Assembly: GCF_030272615.1 (NCBI RefSeq)
Contig: NC_081412.1
Location: forward strand, 139,130,747 to 139,194,746
Direction: 5' to 3'
DNA from: Cryptomeria japonica
Taxonomy: Eukaryota > Streptophyta > Pinopsida > Cupressales > Cupressaceae
Length of the DNA stretch: 64,000 nt
Positions 35,773-50,400 of this stretch are shown here, piece after piece. Within the stretch, counting starts at the first letter, position 1. The number at the start of each line of letters is the position of its first letter. Under the pieces are notes generated by a model, which did no database searches, was not told the origin of the DNA, and saw only the letters and a list, made by a program, of their open reading frames with translations. Made by a program: the position numbers and the translations under genes.

Positions 35773-36190
35773 AGTTGTCCAATAATCCTGATAGGATTAT
35801 TATCGTTTAACAGGAAATTCATTTTCTTTTCAAAAGCACCCAAGCAAACAATCAAAGACATTGAATCATTTGGTCTTATAACTTGAGGAATATCCCTTAA
35901 TGTCTTTGAAAGCCTTAAGGTAAAAGCTGGGACCAATTCAACCTCTTCTTTCTGGATATCCATGAATTCGCTGATCACTGAAATTACATCATTCCTTTCG
36001 CCAAATTTCTTAGTGAACACTAACATAAACTCTTTCCATAAATTGATTGAACATGCTAGCAAATCTAAGAACCAATCTTTGGCATCACCCTTTAGAGATT
36101 GAACAAAAAATTTCATGACTACATCTTTGGCATCTATCTCATAATCTCCCATTAGATCATTGAATTCTTATAGATGTTTGTTTTCTAACT
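35718..36190 (-). pseudogene. Gypsy-type Gag (retrotrans_gag) domain
   Basis: The frame reads VVMKFFVQSLKGDAKDWFLD, then a W-K-E-F segment and FTKKFGERND, the spacing seen in Ty3/Gypsy Gag capsid domains. It then runs through TLRLSKTLRDIPQVI into FEKKMNFLL. No start codon or LTR can be tied to it. A weak primer-site-like GTTCTGATAACA lies at 37,427-37,438 but I could not match LTRs around it. Confidence 0.65.
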
Positions 36191-37857
36191 CAGAAATTTT
36201 TCCATAAAATTTTGGTAATCTCACGAGGGACACAATTTGGAAAACCATAAACATTAGTGAAATATAATTCTGTATACCTTATAGTAGAGAAAGTTATTTT
36301 TTATGGACACAACTAGGATTGTATGTGACATTTGAAAACATATAGGGATGTATAGGCTAATGGTACATTTTGCTAAACTTTTCATCAAGATTTCACCATC
36401 CTAACAACTATATACTCATAACTTTATCTCCTCCTTTCAATGAGACCTCAAGCATTTACAATTCATATTCCTATCTCAGTTATGCTTAAGATCTCTTTTA
36501 GTGAGCTTATTTAAAAACCATGCATACTTCATTACAATATAATGGCTACCATTTATAATATAGAATCATATAGGCCTCCCTATTCTAAATCCCTTTCACC
36601 TAGTGCTACTTTTCAGTTAATAAGGGAACTAACTCATTGTTAGAGCTTTCACAATTTGTCTTCATATAAAATAGCAATTCTCCTGGAAAACTGAAACACA
36701 TAGAACTCCTGGAGTAATGTCGCAGTTGCTACAATTCCTATTTCCCTAACTGGAAACTTAGTAAGTTTGGAATCTTCTTCATGTTATTTCTCACAGAGTT
36801 GCCAACTCTATTCAATAAGGACAAAATTTTCAAGAACCTGGAAAACAACTTAGAAATTACTTTCATCCTGGGTTCATTCCATCAGCAGAGCCACTTTGTA
36901 ACTTCATCAAGCATTCTACAACAAAAACTCTCCAGAGGGCTGGAGTATTTCAATATTTGAAACAAAGGTTTGGATTTTTCAAATTTTAGACTCTTTCCAA
37001 ATAGATATGTCACTATCTTCTTAGAGTCGTCAATTTGTCGGTTCCCAAATTAACTGGTCATAAACTCTAAAAGTTTGTCATCTCTTATGCTCAAGTTTAA
37101 TGCAGTAATTGACCAACAAATAAGAGATTTATTCAACACCCATCTCTCCCTACACTTCAAGCTCTGCAAAACCTAAGTGGGTGACCTTTGGTGCTGTATC
37201 ATTTTCAGATATTACAAGGTACAAATGATGCAAAAGAAAATAAGATTTTCACACAATCTATGAGGATTGAAAAGATTTGGCATGAATTCTGACAAATACT
37301 CTAAAAAATAATTTAACCTCGGCAGGAAATGAAAAAGAAAAGAATAAAAATAAGAAAGTAAAGGCTTATTTTTAGATTTAAATCTTGATTCCTTCCAAGG
37401 CTTGCACGTAAGAACTAACCAAAGTAGTTCTGATAACATAAACATAAATTCAATGGTCTTAAAAACATCAATGCTTTATAGTAATGAAACCACTCATGGA
37501 CATATTATTAATATTCTTTCAAATCCTTACAAAATAATAATATTCCCAACATTTAAATGAAAGAAAAGTTTAACCTACTTTTTGAATAGAAGCCATCAAC
37601 TAAACTAAAATCTCATTGCAAAAACTGCAAAATGAAAACTATGATAATCCTTAATTGTTTAGATTAAAAATACATTGTAGTATATACAAGAGACATTAAC
37701 CATATGACATACATCTTCCTAAACTGCAAATTGAATCCACTTGTCATTTTCAAGGAAAATATTACAATGTTTTTCTTGAACTTCTAAGAGGTGCCTAACC
37801 CTGGACTAGCTTCCCTATACAAGAATTTACAAAAAACAAAAACTTGGATTCTAGAAT
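36191..37857. other. No gene seen
   Basis: AT-rich DNA to the left of E4. It may include the leader or LTR of the Gypsy-type remnant, but no repeat partner was found in the window. Confidence 0.45.
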
Positions 37858-39867
37858 TGTTAAAAACACCCCAAGACTAAGAGGAGGGGTGGTGAATTAG
37901 TCTTAATCAAATCTTAAAAATTTATAGCACAATTTTAATTCCAAAACACCTTAAACTGATTAGAAACAATGAAAGATGAAATAGTGGATACACATGCACA
38001 AAATAACACAAGGATTACATGGAAAATGTAAGAAGGAAAAAACCACGATGAGAGTTAACTCACACTATATGAAACAAATATTATGATGTTTGTTTTAGGC
38101 ACACTGCCAAGGAGGAATTATAGGTTGAGGTTCACTACCTTAGAGCAAGATATAAGGGACTTACAGGTTGAGACACACCTCCTTAGAGAAATACATGGAG
38201 ATAATTTGAATTATAAATTATATGCCTTCAACATCACAACCTCCAATAGTCTCCTTTGAATGTAGCTAGTCTTGACACATTGCCTCAAACAACCATTAGG
38301 AAATTTAGCTCCAATACTTCTACCACACACACTTACTACTTCACATTTGCATATTTCACATTCCAATTTGATCCACACACTTTGCAATTGATTTGATCTT
38401 CTTTATATGCCATTCACATCATCTTAAAACATCAATTAAGTCGGCTAGAATAGGGCGCAAGAAATGATCTCACAAGGTCGGCCGTAAAACATAATTGTAG
38501 TGAAAGTGGTCCTATCCAAGAGATAAAGAGGACCTAAAACATCTTAAAAAATCACCCAATGTATTCCTAAACATCACACACATTGTTGAACATCCTCCAA
38601 GGTCAACAATAGGCTAATGTGACGACAAAACATGTAACACATAACTAGTCGGCCCCAAAACACCTTCTCCAAATAAATTCTCACAATGTGGACCCCCACA
38701 ATACCTAGTGAGACCCAAATACAACCCAACACATCTTCCAATGCTGGTGGAGACCCCCAAAGATGCACTATAAGAAAGAGAACAAGCCTTGTCGGCTAGA
38801 TAACTGCAAATTAACCTCAAAACCAACACCAATCCAAATGCAATACCAAACAAACCATCCAACATCATGCAAACCACATAGAGACATTCCATGAACCCTC
38901 AATAATATCCTTATACACTTCTTTCATAATGTCATGCCAAAACAAGCTAGTAAAAACCAAATTGACATAGAAACACAATCATGAGATAAACATTGACAAA
39001 AACACTTCCAGAACATTTCATCACCTGGAATCTAAATAGAGACACTACACAAACATATAAGCATGTCCTCCAAGCTACAACAATAGGAACAACAATTTGA
39101 AGCTGTTTGGAGCATTCTCCAGACCATTCAAGACACTACCAACATACTATCATCACCAAAGAACATTAGTTGTAACACCAAGGAATTGAAAGGATAGTAG
39201 TACAACATCCATATATAGCATAGTCATTATATCCAAGACTGCAAGATTATATCTACAAATGTTGAGGAATGTGGAGCATTCTTCTAGAAGTTATCATCAA
39301 CACATTTCTAAAATTTCACTCTTAATCAATTTCGGACACCAAAATAACATTTTCTTTACTTGAGAGTAATAAAGGAGATATTACAATATCTTGTAGTTTG
39401 CACAAGATCCTATGGAAAACATTACTTCATCATTATGGTTCTAATCTTGAATCATCATGATATCATTTCTACAATTAATCATGAGCATCATCATCATCAT
39501 TATTTTCCAACATATCAACATCATCACCACAACATACTAAGTGTAGACATCAACACCAAGAAGGTAGACATCCACAACAAAAAACCTCTTTTAACTTCAC
39601 AATGCATCAATGATCATAAATTGCAACACAACATATCAGTAACAAAAAATTTCAACAACATGTACTTTCATCAGCAAAGGGTTGACATCAATGGACATCA
39701 TCATACTTGTACTAACAACAATCTCCAATATATTCCTCAACATTGAGCCAATAATCTCTCTGCAACTTGACAATCACAACATGGAGTATGTCATGATATA
39801 ATCTAACAACATCAAGATCATCAACATACAAACTAACGGTTGACATCAATGACAACATATTCCAACA
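37858..39867 (-). repeat. E4 3' LTR (left copy)
   Basis: It begins TGTTAAAAACACCCC and ends CATATTCCAACA. It aligns with 44,260-45,668 and then 53,112-53,745. CAT/CAA-rich stretches (39,400-39,860) make long spurious frames. Confidence 0.85.
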
Positions 39868-40130
39868 ATCTCCCCATTTGTCATTGATGGAAACACTCAC
39901 ACAAGTCAAGACTTTCCCTCCCCCTTTAACATCAAGGAAAAAGGTCATAGGTCTTGCACCATACTTTACACCTACATTCCCTTATTTTTGCATTTTTTTC
40001 TCTTACTATTAGCAATGTCCAACAACTGCCTACTCCCCCTAAGATCAGCAACCAAACAACATCCTACTCCCCCTGATGAGTAGACAACATCAATCTGGGA
40101 GACAAAATATATATCTTGAATCTCCCCCTA
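39868..40130 (-). promoter_or_regulatory. E4 multiple polypurine tracts
   Basis: CTCCCC-type tracts on the plus strand (purine on the element strand) lie at 39,869-39,875 (against the LTR), 39,916-39,930, 40,033-40,040, 40,067-40,074 and 40,121-40,129. The last four contain the CTCCCCCT form, the complement of AGGGGGAG. Confidence 0.7.
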
Positions 40131-40479
40131 GATAGATGCACCAACATATGTATCTAGTTTGAAAGAGGGGCAATAACCTCAAGCTTATGCTGGAGATACA
40201 CAAATGTATCCTTTGAAAGAGTCTTTGTGAAAATATTTACAACTTGATCCTTTGTGAAAATATGACTTCTTTCACTACAACCTTCTCTCTTAGGAAATGA
40301 TACTGAATTGAGATGTATTAAGTCCTTGAGTGCTTTACTAAATTCTTGAAATGTTTATAGAACAAGTATTATACGCATGATAGGAATAGGCTCATCAAGC
40401 ATTACCTTGATATCCTTCAATGTTTGCTTCATCCACATTACTTGAGTGCAACAAGATGCTATAGTAGTATACTCTACTT

Positions 40480-43400
40480 TTTCTATTCATAAAGACACTG
40501 AATCTTTCTTCTTAGTTAATTAAGAGACCAATTTGTCTCCCAAAAAAATGCACTAGTAACAATGGTACTTATTCTAGCATCCACAGAACCAACCCGATCA
40601 CTATTAGTACAATCCTTCAAAGAAAAATCATCATCCTTCTTATACCACAAACCATAATCTGGAGTCCCCTTCAAATATCTGAATATTCTTTTGACAACCT
40701 TCTCATGAGATTTCTTAGGGTTACCTTGATATCTAGCAACTAGACATATTGCATGCATAATGCCAAGCCTAGAAGTAGTCAAATACAATAATCCTCCAAT
40801 CATAGACCTATAAATATTTTTACCAACTCTCAGAGATTCCTCATCCTTTCTCAAATGACAACCAGTAGCCATGGGGGTACACAGTGATTTAAAATCCTCC
40901 ATACCAAACTTCTTCAACATTTCTTTGGCATACATAGCTTGTGAAATAAAGATACAATCTTCTCGCTGAGTACCTTGAAGTCCAAGAAATGACAACATGC
41001 CAACCATAGACATCTCAAACTCTTTCTACATCTCTTTATCAAATTTATTACACAACATCATCTCTACCAAATATAATGTCATCAACATATATAACAAATA
41101 TAAAAAATATCCTCTTTTTTAATCTTATTATAAAGATTATTATCTGTGGTGCCTTTCTTGAAACCTTAATGTAGTAAGTACTTTTCCAACCTTGGATACC
41201 AGTCCCTAGGGGCTTTCTTGAGACCATACAAGGCCTTTTTGAGTCTACACACCATATCTAGATCTTCTGATAGTTGAAAACCACCAAGCTACTCTATGTA
41301 GGCTTCTTCCTCTAGATCACCATTCAAGAAAGATGACTTGACATCCATCTAATATACTTAATTTTTTTGTGAGCTGCAAAGGCAAGAAACATCTTGATAG
41401 CCTCCAACCTTTCCATCAAAGAAAATGCATCCTCAAAATCTATACATTCCACTTGTGAATATCCTTTGCACACTAGCCTTGCCTTGTTTCTTGTTACTTC
41501 TCCTTCCTCATTCAACTTGTTATGAAACACCCACTTTGTCACCAAGACATTCTTGTTTGTGGGTCTAGGGATTGATTCCCATGCTTAATTCTTCTCAATC
41601 TGATTAAGCTCTTCTTCCATTTCTTTTATCCATCCTTCATCCATGCAAGCAGTAGAAAATTTATTTGTATTTACCTTTGGAAGGAGACAAAGGTTCACTT
41701 TCTCACTTTCTTTTGCAAGTCTTCTCCTAGTCTTCACTCCTTCATTATTATCACCAATTATCTAATCTTTTGAAATATTCTTTTAAACATACATTGTTGG
41801 AGTCTTAGAGGCCTTTTCGATTCATTTTCCTCTATTTTTTTTCCTTCTTTGTCTTCATCTTCATCTTCTTCAATGTAGGGAGATCTTTTTGATATGTAGT
41901 CCTTAGGTTATTGTGTAGTCTGATTCCAATCATCATCTAATCTGACATTTGGTCTTTCAACCACCTTCTTAAATCTATTGTTGTAACATCTCCAGACATT
42001 ACTTCTTATTAAGTATCCAACGAAGATTCCTTCATCACTTCTTTAGTAAAACTTTCCAAGTTCTTCATTTCTTTCGATATAACATTTTACTTTCAAAAAT
42101 TCTAAAATACTTGACTATTGTAGGTCTCCCATGCCACAATTCATAAGGGGTCTTAAAGTTATCGATCCTCACCTGCACCCCATTAAGAATTTAGACAAAA
42201 GTACATGTACTACATCTTCCCACTAAACATAAAACAAATTAGCATCTTTTAAAATTATTCAAGCCATCTCTTGAATAGTCCTATTTTTCCTTTTAGCTAC
42301 CCCATTTTGCTGAGGGGTCCTAGGATCAAATATATGTCTCCTAATACCATGATCTTCACAAATATTTGCAAACTCAATTGTATCTATCACATTCTCAACC
42401 ATAGATTTAAAAGATTTAAACTTTTTTTAGGGCTTTTTATTTTTCTCTCAAAAATGTAGCTTATATCATTCTAGAATAATCATCAATAAGAAACATAAAG
42501 TACCTTTCACCATTAAGTCCTCTTGTCCTGGTTGGTCTAAATAAGTCAGTATATATTAGTTCCAAAGGTTATGTGGTAGAATATTCCTTGTGCTTTAACC
42601 TTATCTTTGTGTGCTTTCACATTTGACATTCATTACATAAATATTTGTTGGTTTGATTATATTTGGCATATTCCTTATTACATGTATAGAGTTGACCCTC
42701 ACTATGTTGTCAAAGTTGATGTGATCCATCCTTTTGTGCCATAACCAATATTCACTAGATCATACCATTAGATGTCCGCTTCCTTTAGCCTCCTTTAGAT
42801 GATAAACATTTGCATCATTCCTTGTTCCTTCTACAATTAGTCTTCCTAAATTGCCTTTTCTAATTTCATAGCCTCTCTCATGAAAATGAGTTTATATCCT
42901 TTACCACACATTTTACTAACACTAAGAAGATTATGTTTCAATTAATTAACATAAAGAACATCCCTTGTCTTGTTCCTTCCATCAATTGTTATTATTCCTT
43001 TTCCACAAATTTGAGCAAACTCTTCACCACCAAACTTTATTGATCCACCATTCCACTTTGTAAGATTGATGAACTTACCTTTGTCACCGGTTATGTGATT
43101 GGAACACCGACTATCAATCACTCAAGCATTTGGTTCCTCTTTACAATGGAAAGTAGTCCATACAATCATTGACCTTTCATCAATTTGCAAGGTACCAAAC
43201 TCCTTACATTTTTCAACATTACCAACTTTCAAAGTCATAAATAGTGTTTCATCATTTGAGTCATTACAATCTTCATCTTCAGATGAATAACTACTCTATT
43301 TGGAATAGAGAATTATTTTGTTTTTCTCTCTCTTATATCTATCTTGTTCTCTCTTATTGTTATCTTCTTTGAAAGGGATTTAGAAGAAAATTGACCAATT

Positions 43401-44220
43401 CTTTCATAATTAAAACATTTGAAAGGTAACTTACCTTTGTATTTTATGGTTCCTTTCTGCAACCTTCTCAAAAGTTTTCTTCCACTTTATCAAGGTCATT
43501 GTCCTATTTAGAATCTTCAACCTCTACTTTCTTGTTGAATTTGAATGCAACTTCCTTCTTAGGGACATCTAGTTCAAACTCTCTCATTTCAAAAGAAGTG
43601 AGAGCACCATATAGTTGGTCCATTGTATATTTTTCAAAAGAAGTGAGAGCACCATATAGTTGGTCCATTGCATATTTATCAAAGTCATTACTTTCCTTAA
43701 TAGCAGAAACTTTAGAACTATAAGATTTAGGAAGAGACCTGAGTACCTTTTCTACAACTTCATCTTCATCCATTTTTCCACCAATACTACTTATTCCATT
43801 TACTACTTCAATTATTTATAATATATTTCTATCAATATTTTCATCTTTTGGCATTCTTAAGTTCTCAAATTTGCATTTCAGGTTTTGAATCTTGTTACTT
43901 TGTCAACTCCTTCATGATGTTGCAAAGTTTCTCTCAAACAAATTTAGCAAAATTGCAGTGTATTACCCTTAGGTTATAAATCTACTAACCTGCCTATGAT
44001 TACATTTATTGCTTTTTTGTTGTTCTCATACAACCTGATCTCATTTGTAGTAGTTGGAGAAGTAGTAGGAAAAGTATAACCATCTTTAACTAAGTTCCAA
44101 ATTTTGAACCCCAAGGAGTTCAAATGTGCTTCCATCCCTAGCTTCCAATAGTATAGTTTGTACCATCAAATTTATGTACATGTAGGATCCATATTGTGCA
44201 ATCCTAGACCTTCCTCAAGA
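40480..44220 (-). pseudogene. E4 Copia Gag-Pol polyprotein, heavily decayed
   Basis: From 44,220 down: a UBN2-type Gag (43,504-43,773, VLRSLPKSYSSKV) containing a 45-bp tandem duplication at 43,589-43,678; a damaged knuckle near 43,430; a protease-like SRCSNHITGDKGKF near 43,100; integrase traces at about 41,900-42,700; RT with [20 protein letters not shown] (41,480-41,545) and a YVDDIIFG word near 41,070; and RNase H-adjacent sequence at 40,516-41,013 (RYLKGTPDYGLWY). The protease Asp is lost (SRC for DSGC) and many shifts occur, so nothing is functional. Confidence 0.82.
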
Positions 44221-44244
44221 GGTTAAGCTTCTTCAAAGGATATT

Positions 44245-44257
44245 GGTTGTGATACCA
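44245..44257 (-). other. E4 primer-binding site, decayed
   Basis: The minus strand reads TGGTATCACAACC two bases from the right LTR. The TGGTATCA core fits the initiator-Met primer site; the following bases differ, from decay or a variant primer. Confidence 0.6.
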
Positions 44258-44259
44258 AT

Positions 44260-45668
44260 TGTTAAACACACCCAAAATTGAGAATGGGGGGTTGAATTAG
44301 TCTTGATCAAATCTTAAAACTTTATAACATAATTTTAATACCAAAACAACTTAAACTAATGAACAATAAAAAGATGAAACAGTGAACACACATGCAAAAG
44401 ATAACACCAAATTTAAGTGGAAAACCAAAGAAGCTAAAAACCATGGTGAGTGTTAACTCACACTATATGAAATAAATATTACAATGTTTGTTTTAGGCAC
44501 ACTACCAAGAAAGCTCACTGCTCCATGATGGACTTGTAGGATGAGGTTCTCTACCTCCGAGCAAGATAAAAAGGACTTATAGGATGAGACACACTACCTA
44601 AGGGAAATATATATAGATAATTTGAATTACAAAGTATATGCCTTCAACATCACAACATCTAGTAGTCTTTTTTAAATGTAGTTTCTCTTGACTCATTGCC
44701 GCAAGCAACCACTAGGCAATTCAGGTTCAATACTTCCACCACAAACATTTATTACTTTGCATTTGAATCTTCCACATTCCAATTTGATCCACGCACTTTG
44801 CAATTGATTTGATCTTCTTTATATACCATACACATCATTTTAAATTATCAATTAAGTTGGCTAGAATAGGGGACAAGAAGTGACACCACAAGGTTGGCCA
44901 CAAAACATAATTGTGGTGAAAGAATTCCTATTCAAAAGATAGAGAGGGCCTAAAATATCTTATCACATCATCCAATGTAGTCCCAAACATCACACACACT
45001 AATGCACATCCTCCAAAGTCAAAAATAGGGTAACATGTAGGCAAAATGTGTAGTAAATAATTAGTTGCCCAAAAAACACTTTCTTTAAATGAGTTTTCAC
45101 AATGCAAATCCCCACAATCTATAGTAGGATCTAAATACAACTCAACATGTATTCCAATGTTGGTAGAGACCCCTAGATATGCACTGCAAGTAAGAGAACA
45201 AGCCCTATCGGCTAGATAACTACAATTTGCCCTCAAAACTAACACCAATCCAAATGCAACACCAAACAGATTATCTAACATCAAGTAGACCATGTAGAGG
45301 CATTCCATGAACCTTCAACAACATACTCATACACTTATTTTATGCTATCAAGACAAAAAAAAGTTGGCAAAAACTAAACTAACAAAGAATCATTCATTGC
45401 CAAAGTGAGAAGAAATACACTCATGATATACTCATTGCTAGACACACTTCCAAAATATCATCACCTAAAATTTGAAATGAGACATTAAATAAACATTATA
45501 AGCATGTCCCCCAAGCTACAACAATAGGAAAATCAATATGGAGCAACGTAGAGCATTCTTTGGACTAGTCCTAACCATTTAACATATTGCCAACATGTTA
45601 TTATCACTAGAAAATATAAGATGCAACAATAGGGACTTGAAACGATAGGAGTGCAACATCCATAGAGT
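44260..45668 (-). repeat. E4 5' LTR, first part
   Basis: It starts TGTTAAACACACCC and aligns with the start of 37,858-39,867. It is interrupted at 45,669 by E5; the remainder continues at 53,112. Confidence 0.85.
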
Positions 45669-47180
45669 TGATAACTCAATGATGAATGGTGAGTACCAAA
45701 TCGGTACTAAGAGGGGGGGGTGAATCAGTACAGGCACAAAAAATTTTCCCGAACCGGTTTGACTGCAGACAGTGAACTTGACTGGCAGTCACTAACACTG
45801 GTTTGAACTAGATTACTACCGGTTAAACACAATGCTACTGGAAAGACATAAACTGGTAACACTTAGCTTTCCATACAAACTAGTCCCTTATTTCCACTTT
45901 ATCCTTATGCATAAACAAATAATCTGTCATCAGAGATACAATAATTTACTAGCATAACATGATTCACCGCTTGACAGAAAATAACAAAACATCACATGAA
46001 AGAGGCATCACACACGACACACATATTTTTCACATGGAAAACCAACTAGGAAAAACCACGGTGGGGATGAATACCCATAAGCTATTTTTGAACTCTTTAG
46101 AAGTCTGCTCTGTTAGGAGCTTAGTCTGGTTAAAGACTGTTACAATAGGTTCTATTAGGAACCGATCCTGTTAGGGATCACCCGGTTAAGGGTTAAACCT
46201 TGTTAGAGGTTACCTTGTTAAAGGATTTTATGAACTCAATGGCTTTGAGTCACCCTGTTAAAAGATTTACAAAAAGCTGGTTAAAGCTACCCGGTTAAGG
46301 GTTTTTCCAACTGTTGAAGTGGCTAAAGATCAATAGGTATTACAATGATCCGGTAATAGCACTCAATGCCTAATGCATATCCGCTTTAGTTCCTTCCTTC
46401 TGCACACACACTATGCAGGCATCAATCCTCTTATCTAGTTTGTCAAGAATCACGTATCTCTGCACTTAGATACACACACACCATTTGCCAACAACCTCAG
46501 TATGAAACACAACATCGACCTTATAGGAAACAGATAGGTTGGTTGGCAAAAACCCTAAACCCTAAACATTTAGGTTAAGCAATTTAGGCGGTTCAATCCT
46601 GACCATTGAACATTTTGCATTTGAATACAATGGTCTTGAACAGTTCTCAAGACATTCTCCATCATTCGTTCTTCACCGCTTCATTGAAGCGATAACCCAT
46701 CATGCGTTCTCCACCGTTTACAGGGACTTCACACATTCCTGAGGTAGATAGGATCAATCTCCTTCATGCAAGATCCTTCATGCGCACAAGACTGGTGTGG
46801 CAACACAATCTGATCTCTATCATAATGCTAACTCATTGCATAATGTCATCGGTTGAATCACACAGGCTTTGGAACACTTCAACCAGAAACCCCGAAGCTA
46901 AGACTACCAATCGGTAGTCATACCTTATTAAACCTTAATAGAAAACATTCCATATACCGGTTCATATTACACCATACCGGTTCACCTAAACAAGCATATC
47001 ACTTCTCCTTTTGCACATATACCGATTCACAACATTATACCGGTTCACTTTGCCAGTTGCTTAACCTATAATTGCCTAACCGGTTCACTCTGTAGCATAT
47101 TGTCGGTTCACTCTCCAACATATTGACATCAATGACAACATAATATCATCATGCCAACATACACTGCACAAATGCCAACA
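45669..47180 (-). repeat. E5 3' LTR (left copy)
   Basis: Plus-strand ends are TGATAACTCAATG and AATGCCAACA. It contains a G run near 45,712, many AACCGGTT-type palindromes (46,880-47,110), repeated GTTAGGG/GTTAAAGG words (46,090-46,310) and a telo-box-like AAACCCTAAACCCTAAA at about 46,550-46,567. Confidence 0.92.
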
Positions 47181-47350
47181 ATCTCCCCCTTTGGCATTGA
47201 TGGCAATATATAAAGATATCACTCAGCATCACATCTTCTCCCTATTGTTGCAGATATCTTCTCTGCTTCACATCTTCTCCCCCTTTGACAAAAATGCCAA
47301 AGTGGAGGCACAAGCTTTCCTGTACCACTATGCTGCTCCCCCTGAGGAGT
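47181..47350 (-). promoter_or_regulatory. E5 multiple polypurine tracts
   Basis: Complement tracts TCTCCCCCTTTGG at 47,182-47,194, CTCCCCCTTTG at 47,277-47,287 and GCTCCCCCTGAGG at 47,335-47,347. The first abuts the LTR and is the likely plus-strand primer. Confidence 0.8.
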
Positions 47351-47424
47351 AGCATCCTTCAACACATCAATCCTAAGAAAAATATTGGACACTGCAATAC
47401 CTGACTAATGTGGAGCACATACTT

Positions 47425-50400
47425 TTAGTTCACCTCTTGAAGGGGCAGCACCCCTAATTCACCTCTCAAATAGGTAAATGTAGCCTTTGGTAGAGGCTTG
47501 GTGAATATATCTACTAACTACTCCTTACTGGAAACATGTTCCAATACAACCTCCTTGTTCTAAACCTTCTCCCTCAAGAAATGACACTTGAGCTCAAAGT
47601 GCTTGGTTCTAGCATGCAAAACCGGATTCTTGGAAATGTTAATTGCACTTGTATTGTCACAAAATATGCTTACGGGTTTAGATACAGGAACTTTGAATCC
47701 ATTCAATGCATGCTTCATCTAAATAGTCTATGTGCAGTTCATAAAAGTTGCAACATACTTCGCTTCTATTGTAGACTGAGAGATACAACTCTGCTTTTTA
47801 CTCATCCATGAGACTAGTCTTCCACCGAGAAAGAATGCACCACCGGTTGTGCTCTTCCAGTCATCTACATTACCAGCCCAATCAGGATCTTGTGAATACT
47901 TTCAGGTTGAAATCATTATTGTATGGATACCATAACCCATAGTCAATAGTTCCCTTTAGATATCTAAGAATCCGCTTGACTGCTACCAAGTGGGATTCTC
48001 TTGGGCTTTGCTGAAACTGAGCGGTAATACCCACTGCATGTGCAATGTCTGGTCTGCTATGCACTACATAATGCAACTTACCAATCATTGATCGGTAATC
48101 CTTCTCATTTACCAATGCCAAGTCATCCTCTTTTGATAATTTACAACCGGTCACCATCGGTGTACCAACCGGTTTGCTATCTGCCATGCCAAAAGTCTTC
48201 AACACTTCTTTGACATACTTGGACTAAGTGATAAAGATTCCATCTTTCATTTGTTGAATCTATAGTCCAATGAAGAACTTAATCTCCCCTATAAGTGACA
48301 TCTCAAACTCCTTTTTCATCTCATCTACAAAATCATAACTCATCTTGTCATCTCCTCCAAAGATGATGTCATCAACAAATACTTCGTAGATCAAAATCTG
48401 ATCTCCTTCTGATTTCAAGTAGATATTGTTATCTTCACTTGTTTTTTTAGATCCAATCTTCACAAGATGGGAATGCAAGCATTCATACCATACTCTAGGT
48501 GCCTGCTTTAGTCCATACAAGGCTTTATGTAGCCTACACACCATGTCACTGTCTTCAGATAGGGCAAACCCATCTAGTTGCTCTATATAAACCTCTTCTT
48601 CAAGTATTCCATTTAGGAATGCATATTTTACATCCATTTGGTATACCTTGAATCCTTTAAAAGTTGCATATGCAAGAAGCATACACACTCCTTCCAATCT
48701 TGCTACTGGAGCAAAGGTTTCTCCATAGTCTTCTGCTTCTTCTTGGGTGTATCCTTTACACACTAGTCTAGCTTTGTTCCTTACCACTGTGCCATCCTCA
48801 TTTAGCTTGTTTCTGAAAACCCATTTGGTTCCAATGACATTTTTATGCTCTGGTCTGGGTACCAAAGACCATGTACCATTCTTTTCTATCTGGTCAAGTT
48901 CCTCCTCCATTGCCTTGATCCAGTCTTCATCCTTATGTGCCTCTTTGAATGTTTTAGGCTCAAATTCAGAGATCATACATGAGCTTTCTCTGACCTTTCT
49001 TCTTGTAAGAATTTCTGCATCTTTGTCTCCTATGATCTGCTTTGGATCATGATTGAGTTTGACATACCTAGGTATGTTCTTAACATATTCCTCTTGCTTT
49101 TCTTCTTCATCCTTATCTTCATCAGCATTAGCATCCATCGGTGTAGGAGCACAATTACTGGTACTGGGCTGATTTGCAACCAGTTCCCAGAAGGTTGCTA
49201 CTGGTTCATCTCCTACTTGCTCACTGTCGGTTTCCTTAGGTTTCCCAGAGTTTTCATCAACCCTAACATTGATGCTTTCAACAATTCTCTGAGTCCTATT
49301 GTTGAAACATCTGAGAGCTTTACTCTTGGTGGAATATCCTAGGAATATTCCCTCATCACATTTAGCATCAAACTTGCTCTAATGTTCACTCCTCTTGATG
49401 TAACATTTACTACCAAACACTCTAAAGTAGCTTACCACTGGTGTCTTGCCGGTCTAGTACTCATAAGGAGTCTTATCCTTTCCTTTTTTGATGAGTACCC
49501 AGTTCATTGTGTAGACTACAGTGCTCACCGCTTCTTTCCAAGAGGTGTGAGCGACCTTTCCTTGGATCAACATAGTTCTAGCCGCTTCAACCACAGTCCA
49601 GTTGTTTCTCTCTGCTAGGCCATTCTATTGTGGAGTCCAGGGGGCAGATAGTTGCCTCTTGATGTCATTCTCTTCACAATATTTTTTGAATTCACCGGAA
49701 GTGAACTCCCCTCCTTGATCAGTTCTAAGGCATTTGATTCTTCTACCAATTTCCTTTTCTACCAGTGCTCTAAAAGCTTTGAACTTTCCAAAGGCTTCAG
49801 ACTTGTCCTTCAAGAATGTGACCCACATTTTTCTTGAGCAATCATCTGTAAGGATCATAAAATACCTATCTCCCTGCACACTCCTAGTTTTCATAGGACC
49901 ACACAAATCAGTATGCACAAGATCAAGTAAGTTGTCAGCAGTGAAAGATTTACCTTTGAAGGTTGAGGAAGACATTTTCCCCAGTTGACATTCTCTGTAC
50001 AAAGGATTTTTCGGTTTGCTCAGCATCGGCAGTCCTCTAACTACCTTGATCTTACTGGCCTTTATTATGTTGTCAAAATTTACATGGCAGAGTCTCCTAT
50101 GCCATATCCAGCTATCATCAAACTTAGCCATAAGACATGTACTTATATTTGCATTTAGCTGAAATAAGTTACCTTTGGTCTGCATACCGGTGGCCATCAA
50201 TTCACCATTATTTCCTTTGATTTTGCACACTCCATTTTTGAATTCCAGAGTGAGTCCAATGTCATTCAGCTGGGCAACACTTAATAGATTGTGTCTGAGA
50301 CCTTCCACCCAATACACATTGTCAGCACTACTCTTTCCATTCAGAGAGATGGACCCTCTTCCTCTGACCATACATGGTGCATCATTACCAAAGCGAACCA

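Noticed and set aside
37427-37438. Primer-binding site for a Gypsy element (GTTCTGATAACA)
   Set aside because: Two mismatches and no LTR pair could be matched on either side.
39360-39746. 128-residue His-rich plus-strand frame
   Set aside because: It lies in CAT/CAA-rich LTR sequence of E4; the homologous part of the other LTR does not keep it.
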